From: CANHEE01 sp049316985
GTDB lineage: Bacteria; Bacteroidota; Bacteroidia; Chitinophagales; Saprospiraceae
Direction: 5' to 3'
Length of the DNA stretch: 6,139 nt
NCBI GenBank assembly: GCA_049316985.1
Contig: JBMOJB010000207.1
Coordinates: forward strand, 1 to 6,139
The translations under genes and the position numbers were made by a program. Below, in pieces: positions 1-5,880 of this stretch (position 1 is its first letter; the number at the start of each line of letters is the position of its first letter). A model generated the notes under the pieces. It was given only the letters and a program-made list of their open reading frames with translations. It did not search any database and was not told the origin of the DNA.

Positions 1-277
1 CAACACCCCGATAGTTAGAAGCAGACGCAGGAATTGCCGGCGGTGGTGCTCCATTGGATGAGGAGGTAGTTATCGTGGTTGGATCAAACGGTACGTTTCC
101 TGTATTGAAAATAAAAAATTCATGATATGCTTCAACACCACAAGAATTCAGTAATATTGTTTGTAAAGAAGGACTGTTGGGTGTACAAGCTCCACTTGTA
201 ACCCAAGTCATCGCTTGGCTAAAACCGACAGAAGTTATTGAAATGGATAAGAGTGCAATAATGGAAAATTTCTTCAC
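1..277 (-). CDS. Secreted protein of unknown function, N-terminal part only (runs off left edge)
   Basis: This is the first 92 codons of a reverse-strand gene that continues beyond the left edge. I translated it by hand. The start is taken as GTG at 277-275: an in-frame TAA lies a few codons upstream with no ATG between, and the first downstream ATG (codon 23) would remove the export signal. Residues 1-20 are a classic signal peptide: KK, then a hydrophobic stretch (FSIIALLSISITSVGFS), with likely cleavage near FS/QA. The mature part has three cysteines visible (31, 46 and the context around LLNSCG), a stretch LLNSCGVEAYHEFFIFNTGN at about 42-61, and a Thr/Ser/Pro-rich segment at 66-87. The pattern of a hydrophobic strand, cysteine, then EFxxxxN resembles the start of lamin-tail-like modules in large Bacteroidota secreted proteins, but that is only an impression. 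The function is unknown. Confidence 0.72.
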   Translation of the reverse strand, partial: MKKFSIIALLSISITSVGFSQAMTWVTSGACTPNSPSLQTILLNSCGVEAYHEFFIFNTGNVPFDPTTITTSSSNGAPPPAIPASASNYRGV

Positions 278-569
278 TATTAGATGCGGATTTTAGAATT
301 TATTTGTTCCTAAGGAATAATTTAAAATATTCAGGACTTGTAATATTTGACCAATGGTAATTTTCTACAATTTTTTATTCTTATATTTCAATAATTTGAA
401 CATTATCAGTTTAAAATAATATAAAATTGCCACAAAATTAGTATTTTATTTGTATAAGTCCCAATTATTTTGTCGAATATTGTAAAGTGTCTGATTTTAA
501 CCTGATATTGATTTTGTTATGACAAATCGTCAAATAATACGCTAAGCAGCGAAATAAAATTCATTTTCG
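278..569. other. AT-rich intergenic region between divergent genes
   Basis: This 292-base gap separates the minus-strand secreted-protein gene from the plus-strand transporter gene, so it should hold the promoters of both. I find one plausible minus-strand promoter in it. I find no clean TAnnTTTG match for the plus-strand gene, no tRNA, no convincing ORF and no strong inverted repeat. Confidence 0.6.
433..464 (-). promoter_or_regulatory. Candidate Bacteroidota-type promoter for the partial secreted-protein gene
   Basis: On the minus strand TAATTTTG (440 to 433) matches the Bacteroidota -7 consensus TAnnTTTG exactly, and a TTG (464 to 462) lies upstream with a 21-base spacer, within the usual range. 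Transcription would start around 425 and leave an untranslated leader of about 150 bases before the GTG at 277. The surrounding DNA is very AT-rich, so a chance match is possible. Confidence 0.3.
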
Positions 570-1343
570 ATGAGTTCAGAAATACTGTTTTGGGTATCAA
601 TTATTGGTTTTTCAGCGGGATTTCTCGATGCAATCGTGGGAGGAGGCGGTTTGATTATGACTCCTGCGATGTTGAGTCTTTTTCCGGGATTTGAGATTTT
701 AAAGGTAATGGGTACAAACAGGACTTCGAGTATTTTCGGGACGTCAATCGCTGCCTGGAGTTATTTCAGGGTCGTTAAAATTGATATTAAAGTCGTATTG
801 GCTTCGGCTGGAAGTGCAATGGTATTTGCAGTTATAGGTGTGCAATTGGCTTCCTTAATTGATCCACAAGTATTGAAAATTATTGTGTTAGTTTTTATTG
901 TTTTTATAGCATTTTATTCATACTTCAAGCCTTCCTTTGGTTTAGCTGGAAATAGCACTTCTACAAAGAATGAAGTCCCAATCAATGCTGCGATGGTGGG
1001 TGCTTTATGTGGATTTTACAATGGTTTTATAGGGCCGGGCACTGGAATTATTCTTGTATTTGCATTTGTGACCATACTTAACATGAATTTCCTGAGAGCG
1101 TCGGCGATTTCCAAGGTGACAAACGTGAGTGGTGATTTGGGTTCTTGGGTGGTATTGTTGTATAAAGGACTTGTATTTTGGCCGGCGGCTATTCCATTAA
1201 TCATCAGTAATATTGCAGGTTCCTTTTTAGGAAGCAGGTTGGCCATTTTGAAGGGCAGCAGATTTATCAGGGTTGTTTTCTTCACAGTGGTTGTTTTTAT
1301 GATTATAAATTTACTGCTGAAGTTGATCTTTAGCACTACATAA
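570..1343 (+). CDS. TauE/SafE-family membrane transporter (sulfite/organosulfur anion exporter family), first paralog
   Basis: This 257-residue, strongly hydrophobic protein of the TauE/SafE (formerly DUF81, YfcA-like) family sits in the inner membrane. Characterised members move sulfite, sulfoacetate or related small anions; the substrate here cannot be told. The family's two-fold internal repeat is visible. The first half has the glycine-rich GFLDAIVGGGGLIMTP at 17-32 followed by GTNRTSS at 48-54. The second half has GFYNGFIGPGTG at 148-159 followed by AISKVTN at 179-185. Hydrophobic segments run through about 5-25, 74-95, 101-118, 138-170, 191-220 and 232-253, so seven or eight membrane spans are likely. 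The length is normal for the family. The ATG start gives the expected N-terminal helix; there is no Shine-Dalgarno sequence, as is usual in Bacteroidota. It stands alone on the plus strand and converges on a second family member with an 8-base overlap. The family assignment is firm; the transport substrate is unknown. Confidence 0.9.
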   Translation: MSSEILFWVSIIGFSAGFLDAIVGGGGLIMTPAMLSLFPGFEILKVMGTNRTSSIFGTSIAAWSYFRVVKIDIKVVLASAGSAMVFAVIGVQLASLIDPQVLKIIVLVFIVFIAFYSYFKPSFGLAGNSTSTKNEVPINAAMVGALCGFYNGFIGPGTGIILVFAFVTILNMNFLRASAISKVTNVSGDLGSWVVLLYKGLVFWPAAIPLIISNIAGSFLGSRLAILKGSRFIRVVFFTVVVFMIINLLLKLIFSTT

Positions 1344-2157
1344 ATAATGCACCAAAAAGCTGGTGAAATAAAATATAAATAGCCATAATGAGAACAAAAT
1401 ATCCAAATCCTTTTTTCAATATTTTAGGTTTGATGAATTTTGTAAAATACATGCCAATAAAAATCCCAACCGACGCAATGCCTGTGAAAATCAGTAGAAA
1501 ATTCCAATCAAAGGGATAATCAACTTCAATTGCATCAAATAGAAATCCACTAAGTGAATTAATGGTGATGATTAGTAGGGAGGTTCCAATTGTTAATTTT
1601 ATCGGCAACTTTGCGAAAGTCACCAATGCCGGAACAATCAAAAAACCTCCTCCAACTCCTAAAATGGCTGTTAGGCCGCCAACAATGGCCCCTTGAAAGA
1701 AAATTGCCCGATAATTAAAAGCGATATTTCGTATATCTTGTTCTTGTGCAGCCGTTTTAGAAGCACGAATCATATTTAAGGCAGCGGCCATCATCACAAA
1801 TGCGAAAACGATCATAATAGCTACATCTTTTGTAAGAATATAGTCCTGGAATTCAACAATGTCGTCCGGGATGATCGGCATGATGAAATGCTTCACCAGC
1901 AACATCACTATCAAAGAGGGGATAAAAAATACGATGGCCGAAAGGAGGTGTAATTTTTTTTGTATTAAATTAAGGACAGTACCTACGAGAGAGGTAACAC
2001 CAACTACAAAAAGTGAGTAGGTCGTTGCATATTTTGGTTCAATACCAACAATAAAAACCAAAATCGGAACCGTCAGAATCGATCCTCCCGCACCAACCAG
2101 GCCAAGTGTTATGCCAACTATTAGTGAAAGCGCAAATGCGATCAGGTCTTCAGCCAA
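1336..2157 (-). CDS. TauE/SafE-family membrane transporter, second paralog, TTG start
   Basis: This 273-residue inner-membrane protein belongs to the same broad family as its convergent neighbour but is a different subtype. The two half-repeats are clear: GITLGLVGAGGSILTVP at 15-31 with TTYSLFVVGVTS at 45-56, then GGLTAILGVGGGFLIVP at 160-176 with TIGTSLLIITINSLSGF at 189-205. A charged loop at about 131-148 links the halves. Family members export sulfite or similar small anions; the substrate here is not determined. The start codon is TTG at 2157-2155. No ATG or GTG lies between it and the upstream TAA, and the first internal ATG falls after the first signature motif. The gene begins 30 bases after the PorV-like gene, in the same reading frame, so co-transcription and perhaps translational coupling are likely. 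Its TAG stop overlaps the end of the plus-strand transporter gene. No terminator is visible at that junction. Confidence 0.9.
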   Translation of the reverse strand: MAEDLIAFALSLIVGITLGLVGAGGSILTVPILVFIVGIEPKYATTYSLFVVGVTSLVGTVLNLIQKKLHLLSAIVFFIPSLIVMLLVKHFIMPIIPDDIVEFQDYILTKDVAIMIVFAFVMMAAALNMIRASKTAAQEQDIRNIAFNYRAIFFQGAIVGGLTAILGVGGGFLIVPALVTFAKLPIKLTIGTSLLIITINSLSGFLFDAIEVDYPFDWNFLLIFTGIASVGIFIGMYFTKFIKPKILKKGFGYFVLIMAIYILFHQLFGALFM

Positions 2158-2187
2158 TGGTGCGTTTTTTCTGATTTTAGAATACTG

Positions 2188-3306
2188 TTATTTTTCATTT
2201 GTGCTGTTTTCTCTACTTTTGGGTTTGAAATTCAAATGCAAAGATATTGTGTGGGAATAAAAGCGAGCCTCACTACTACCCACATTCGTATAGGCGTAAT
2301 CCAGATTGATACTTCTTATTTTTAGACCTACGCCAACTGAAGTCTGTGCTGTCCAAAAAGAAACCTGTTTGAACGTATTGTCTTTTTGAAAATTACTTAA
2401 ACCAGCCCTTACGAAAATCAGGTTATCGTAGCCTACTTCAAGCCCTGCAGAGGGACTAACACTAAAAGTTTTGCCTGATAATACTGTATTTCTTTTTCCG
2501 TCCGTAAAAACTCTCGTGTTGATTTCACTTGACAGCGCTACTTTGTTTCCCAATTTATTTTTCATCCCAACTCCGAGGCTAATACTTGGTGCAGTATTTT
2601 CTATTCCACTGATGGGAATTACATTTTGATTCAACTGCAGTATTTTCTTTTCGTTCTCCGTAAATGAAAATCGCCATGAGTTAAATGTATTAGAAAGATC
2701 TTTTATTACCAAACCTGCTCTGAAAATTCCCTTTTGGTATTGCAAGGCAGCATCTAGTCCAAAACCCCAGGAATTGGCAAATGTGCCGATCTTTCGTCGG
2801 ATAACTTTGGCATTTCCGCCAAAACAAAGTGTTCCATCTCCAATTTTTGTATTTTGAGCGTACGTTCCAAGAGCTGCATAATCAGCTGCGCTGAATTCTC
2901 TGATGTTATCATAATTGATACTTCCGTCAGAATTGTAAAGACTAAGTGTATTGGGGATTTTGTCAATTCCAAATCGTATTAGACTAAGTCCCACCGCTCT
3001 TTTCCCATTTTGGATAGGAAAGGCTAAGCCAATATAATCATAATTGCTAATTCCCGCAAACCAGTCAGTATGCATCAATCCAAGGTTAATTCCTTCTTTT
3101 CTTTCCATGTTGGCCAAAGCGGCAGGATTCCAGTAGGCTGCTGTTGCATCGTTTACGGAAGTGCTTATTGCTCCTCCCATAGCCTGTCCGCGAGCACCTA
3201 CACCTATGTTGAGGAATTCGTTGCTGTATTTTTGAGCATGTAGATAAGGAATTGCTGACAATAAAAAGAAAAGCATTCCGGAACTTCTGAATGAAATATT
3301 CATCAT
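2188..3306 (-). CDS. PorV/PorQ-family outer-membrane beta-barrel protein (PorV2-like)
   Basis: This 372-residue protein has a signal peptide (residues 1-24, hydrophobic core GMLFFLLSAIPYL, likely cleavage LHA/Q). It is followed by the hallmark N-terminal signature of PorV/PorQ-type proteins: NIGVGARGQAMGGA at 33-46 and NDATAAYWNPAAL at 52-64. The remainder is alternating beta strands typical of an outer-membrane barrel of the FadL-like fold, with Gly/aromatic-rich strands ending in HTISLHLNF at 352-360, then a short polar tail of 12 residues. PorV acts in the type IX secretion system as the shuttle that receives cargo after translocation; this relative may play a parallel role or be a general outer-membrane protein, which the sequence does not settle. 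Two adjacent ATG codons (3306 and 3303) could both serve as the start; either gives the same signal peptide. It is the first gene of a probable two-gene unit with the TauE/SafE gene 30 bases downstream. It follows directly behind an intrinsic terminator, so it should have its own promoter within 3307-3400. Confidence 0.85.
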   Translation of the reverse strand: MMNISFRSSGMLFFLLSAIPYLHAQKYSNEFLNIGVGARGQAMGGAISTSVNDATAAYWNPAALANMERKEGINLGLMHTDWFAGISNYDYIGLAFPIQNGKRAVGLSLIRFGIDKIPNTLSLYNSDGSINYDNIREFSAADYAALGTYAQNTKIGDGTLCFGGNAKVIRRKIGTFANSWGFGLDAALQYQKGIFRAGLVIKDLSNTFNSWRFSFTENEKKILQLNQNVIPISGIENTAPSISLGVGMKNKLGNKVALSSEINTRVFTDGKRNTVLSGKTFSVSPSAGLEVGYDNLIFVRAGLSNFQKDNTFKQVSFWTAQTSVGVGLKIRSINLDYAYTNVGSSEARFYSHTISLHLNFKPKSRENSTNEK

Positions 3307-3398
3307 AGATACATTATTTGATCATTTCTTAGCATTTCATTAACGAAATTTCCAGAGGGATATTTTGCTGCAAAAGTCATAAAAAATATTTGCTATTT

Positions 3399-3430
3399 AA
3401 AACAAAAGACCACTTGTTTTGCAAGTGGTC
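3399..3430 (-). terminator. Intrinsic terminator after the small T9SS-like secreted protein gene
   Basis: The perfect 9-base-pair stem GACCACTTG / CAAGTGGTC (3408-3416 with 3422-3430) has a 5-base loop. Read on the minus strand it is followed at once by TTTTGTTTT (3407 to 3399). It lies about 40 bases past the stop codon of the 3469-4128 gene, so it ends that transcript and separates it from the PorV-like gene. On the plus strand no T-run follows the stem, so it is one-directional. Confidence 0.88.
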
Positions 3431-3468
3431 AGTGATTATTTTATGTTTAAGGATGTATAATATGAGAA

Positions 3469-4128
3469 TTATTCTTTTACGATGTAGCTCAATTTTGGAA
3501 CTTCATCTTTATTAACTTTTCTGAAGAGAATTTCTTCGTTTTCGTTTTTCATGTTTAAGTGTAAAATGTAGTCTCCCATCGGTAAATTTTGGGTATCGAT
3601 TGTTAAAATGTTTGCACCATCAATTATCTGCGCCATCTGGTTTTCAACAACTTTGTGATACATATCAATAATCTTATACTGCATATTTTCTTCAATACTT
3701 GATCGGATGGTAATCGATAAAGTTGCGTCTGTTTTCAAGCTTGACATGCCTGTAATAGTGAAATTGTTGTCGGTTTTGCGTTTTACAACAAAAACAGGTG
3801 TAGATCCTTTTTCTCCTTTCCCGTCTATGTGCGTTAGGCGATACATTGTAACAGTATTGCCGATTGCATTATCCAGAAATCGGTATTTGGTTTCAAGGTT
3901 TGTAGTTCCTGCACCATTTACTTCTCCAATTGCTGTGAATTCAGTACCACTTGTTGATTTTTCAATGATAAAGCGGGCATTATCAATTTCCTCAGCTGTA
4001 TTCCATGAAATTACATTTCCAATATTAGTTTCAATAAAATTGACCGGTTTTTGGAAAATGCATTTTGCTTCTGAATTATTAAATTGAGAAACCGTTAGTA
4101 AAAGAGCAATCGTAAATTTGATATTCAT
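3469..4128 (-). CDS. Small secreted protein: fibronectin-like module plus degenerate T9SS-type C-terminal module
   Basis: This 219-residue protein has a probable signal peptide at 1-22 (MNIKFTIALLLTVSQF, cleavage near SEA/K). Residues 29-117 match the fibronectin-like module that precedes the sorting domain in many Bacteroidota secreted proteins: ISWNTAEEIDNARFIIEKS, then FTAIGEVNGAGTT, then YRFLDN and MYRLTHIDGKGEKG. Residues 123-207 resemble a type A T9SS C-terminal domain: TLSITIRSS, YKIIDMYHKVV, and the closing ILTIDTQNLPMGDYILHL before LFRKVNK. It departs from the norm: the usual PNP start motif is absent, MYHK stands where a turn with Gly is common, and about twelve residues (DEVPKLSYIVKE) follow the expected terminal lysine-rich end. 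There is no large catalytic or adhesive domain, so the whole mature protein is what is normally a C-terminal tail. The function is unknown. It is monocistronic, with its own terminator and a 171-base gap to proS. Confidence 0.78.
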   Translation of the reverse strand: MNIKFTIALLLTVSQFNNSEAKCIFQKPVNFIETNIGNVISWNTAEEIDNARFIIEKSTSGTEFTAIGEVNGAGTTNLETKYRFLDNAIGNTVTMYRLTHIDGKGEKGSTPVFVVKRKTDNNFTITGMSSLKTDATLSITIRSSIEENMQYKIIDMYHKVVENQMAQIIDGANILTIDTQNLPMGDYILHLNMKNENEEILFRKVNKDEVPKLSYIVKE

Positions 4129-4221
4129 TTGGGAGGTATTTTAACGATGAACGAATAGAAAAGACCATTGGTGTTTTCTTAACTAAATATTGCAAAATGT
4201 ATGCCCAATGATTCAATTGTT

Positions 4222-4272
4222 AAAAAAAAAATAAAAAAAATCCCGGGCTAGTGTAATTGAACCAGACCGGGA
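4222..4272 (-). terminator. Intrinsic terminator after proS
   Basis: The outer stem TCCCGG / CCGGGA (4241-4246 with 4267-4272) continues, after a 1x1 mismatch, into a 5-base-pair inner stem (4248-4252 with 4261-4265) with an 8-base loop. On the minus strand the stem is followed by T8-A-T10 (4240 to 4222). The inner stem contains a G-U pair when transcribed from the minus strand but an A-C mismatch from the plus strand, which also points to minus-strand use. It lies 28 bases beyond the proS stop codon. Confidence 0.9.
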
Positions 4273-4299
4273 CTATGAAAAATGCAAAAATAGTACGAG

Positions 4300-5781
4300 T
4301 TAATAGTTACGCGCAAAGACAACTCTGCGAGTGGAGGGATTACCAGTTAATATGCATTTGCCTATTTCTTCCGGAGCATCCAAAGGAATACAACGAATCG
4401 TCGCTTTGGTTAAATCCTTGATTTTATCTTCTGTTTCTGAATTTCCATCCCAATGCGCCATAATAAATCCTCGCTTTTGGTCATCTTCGATTATATTTAC
4501 AAAATCATCCCAGGTATCTACTTTGTAAGTTCGGTTTGTTCGGAAATCCACGGCTCTTTTGAAAAGATTGGCCTGGATATCTTTTAGTAAATTTTCAATA
4601 TATTCAACAATGCCTTCAAACGCAACCGTTTCTTTTGTTTTATTATCTCTTCTGGCCGCCTCTACAGTTCCGTTTTCCAGGTCACGCATTCCTAAAGCAA
4701 GTCTTACCGGGACACCTCGCATTTCGTATTCTGCAAATTTGTTTCCCGGTCTTTTTGTGTCGTCATCATCAAATTTTACTTTATATCCTTTTGCTTTTAG
4801 TTCGGCCATCAAAGGCTTAACTTTTTCAAAGATTTCATCCATTTGTTCAGTTCCTTTGTGAATTGGAACAATAACAACATGCAAAGGGGCGATTTTTGGA
4901 GGCACAACCAGTCCGTCATCATCGGAATGAGTCATAATAAGTGCACCAATCAGCCGTGTTGAGACGCCCCAGCTGGTTGCCCATACCAATTCCATCTGAC
5001 CTTCTTTGTTTTGGAATTTCACATCAAAAGCTTTCGCAAAATTCTGTCCGAGGAAATGTGAGGTTCCTGCTTGTAGGGCTAGTCCATCTTGCATCATAGC
5101 TTCAATACAATAAGTGTCCAATGCACCTGCAAATCTTTCTCCCGGTGTTTTCCTTCCTCTGATGACCGGAATTGCCATGTACTCTTCTACGAATTCCGAA
5201 TACACCCCAAGCATGCGTTCTGTTTCTTCTATAGCTTCTTGTGCCGTAGCGTGCGCCGTGTGACCTTCCTGCCATAAAAATTCGGCAGTACGCAAAAACA
5301 AACGTGTCCTCATTTCCCAACGAACTACATTGGCCCATTGGTTTATTAAGAGGGGAAGGTCGCGGTAACTTTTTATCCAATCACGGTAGGTATTCCAGAT
5401 GATTGTTTCGGAAGTCGGGCGAACGATTAATTCTTCCTCCAGCTTGGCTTCAGGATCGACAATCAATCCTTTGCCATTTGGGTCATTTTTTAATCGATAA
5501 TGTGTGACCACTGCACATTCTTTGGCAAATCCTTCTACGTGGTCTGCTTCTTTACTGAGAAAGCTTTTTGGAATAAATAAAGGGAAATAAGCGTTGACAT
5601 GTCCTGTTTCTTTGAACATCCTGTCCAATTGGTCGCGCATATTTTCCCAAATGGCGTAACCATAAGGTTTTATGACCATACATCCTCTAACATCAGAATT
5701 CTCCGCGAGGTCTGCTTTTTTTACAATATCCAGGTACCACTGCGAGTAATTTTCAATCCTTCCTGTAATTTCCTTAGCCAT
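4300..5781 (-). CDS. proS: Prolyl-tRNA synthetase, archaeal/eukaryotic-like type (ProS type 3)
   Basis: This cytoplasmic class II aminoacyl-tRNA synthetase (EC 6.1.1.15) activates proline with ATP and loads it onto tRNA-Pro. It has 493 residues, the usual length for the short archaeal-like type that lacks the editing insertion between motifs 2 and 3. Visible landmarks: motif 1 region at 41-71 (YAIWENMRDQLDRMF, then YFPLFIP); RPTSE at 121-125; motif 2 at 154-174 with RWEMRTRLFLRTAEFLWQEG; the proline-site region GTSHFLGQNFAKAF at 239-252; and motif 3 at 271-288 with WGVSTRLIGALIMTHSDD. The anticodon-binding domain is at about 299-400 (HVVIVPIHKG, then GVPVRLALGMRDLENGTVE). The C-terminal domain at 405-493 ends in the family's typical Tyr (FARNY). 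Two of its positions are Cys (464, 476), but most of the four zinc-binding cysteines of Thermus-type enzymes are not there. The ATG at 5781 gives the normal N-terminus (MAKEIT). It appears to be a single-gene unit with a leader of roughly 50 bases and its own terminator. Confidence 0.97.
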   Translation of the reverse strand: MAKEITGRIENYSQWYLDIVKKADLAENSDVRGCMVIKPYGYAIWENMRDQLDRMFKETGHVNAYFPLFIPKSFLSKEADHVEGFAKECAVVTHYRLKNDPNGKGLIVDPEAKLEEELIVRPTSETIIWNTYRDWIKSYRDLPLLINQWANVVRWEMRTRLFLRTAEFLWQEGHTAHATAQEAIEETERMLGVYSEFVEEYMAIPVIRGRKTPGERFAGALDTYCIEAMMQDGLALQAGTSHFLGQNFAKAFDVKFQNKEGQMELVWATSWGVSTRLIGALIMTHSDDDGLVVPPKIAPLHVVIVPIHKGTEQMDEIFEKVKPLMAELKAKGYKVKFDDDDTKRPGNKFAEYEMRGVPVRLALGMRDLENGTVEAARRDNKTKETVAFEGIVEYIENLLKDIQANLFKRAVDFRTNRTYKVDTWDDFVNIIEDDQKRGFIMAHWDGNSETEDKIKDLTKATIRCIPLDAPEEIGKCILTGNPSTRRVVFARNY

Positions 5782-5880
5782 TTCTTGCCTTTTTTATTTA
5801 ATTTTGAACTTATTTAAGTGTAGTAATCGAAAAAGTCGGCAAAAATAATGCCTTGTGGCCAAATTTGTGTTTACATCGCC
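5782..5880. other. proS leader and upstream region
   Basis: These 99 bases lie between the proS start codon and the tandem array. The first 40 bases upstream of the ATG are A-rich on the minus strand with no Shine-Dalgarno sequence. A promoter-like motif lies at 5840-5847. I see no ORF and no conserved leader structure. Confidence 0.5.
5840..5847 (-). promoter_or_regulatory. Candidate -7 promoter element for proS
   Basis: On the minus strand TATTTTTG (5847 to 5840) fits the Bacteroidota TAnnTTTG element exactly and would place the transcription start near 5833, about 50 bases ahead of the proS ATG. The only upstream TTTG (5863 to 5860) is 12 bases away, too close for the normal -33 element, so the match rests on the -7 motif alone. 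Confidence 0.33.

Noticed and set aside
302..321. Small inverted repeat (TTGTTCC / GGAATAA) in the leader of the left-edge gene
   Set aside because: Seven base pairs including a G-T pair that exists only on the plus strand, in AT-rich DNA, with no T-run; it is likely a chance match.
1016..1336. 106-residue minus-strand open frame inside the first TauE/SafE gene
   Set aside because: It lies antisense to a well-supported membrane protein gene and its composition is what the opposite strand of hydrophobic codons would give.
2754..2972. 72-residue minus-strand open frame inside the PorV-like gene
   Set aside because: It is a frame-shifted reading of the barrel gene, whose own frame is intact throughout.
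3361..3398. Possible promoter for the PorV-like gene (GACTTTTG with TTTG upstream)
   Set aside because: The -7 element has one mismatch at a key base and the spacer is about 24 bases, outside the usual range. A promoter must exist near here, but this match is too weak to mark.
3707..4087. 126-residue plus-strand open frame opposite the small secreted protein gene
   Set aside because: The minus-strand frame has a signal peptide, recognisable modules and its own terminator; the plus-strand frame has none of these.
4129..4138. GGGAGG next to the start of the small secreted protein gene, resembling a ribosome binding site
   Set aside because: It reads GGGAGG on the plus strand, but the gene is on the minus strand, where the sequence is CCTCCC, so it cannot bind the ribosome for this gene.
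4331..5817. Several plus-strand open frames and a 92-residue minus-strand frame (5102-5380) across proS
   Set aside because: They overlap a strongly conserved prolyl-tRNA synthetase in other frames and show no recognisable motif or good start context, so they are shadows of proS.
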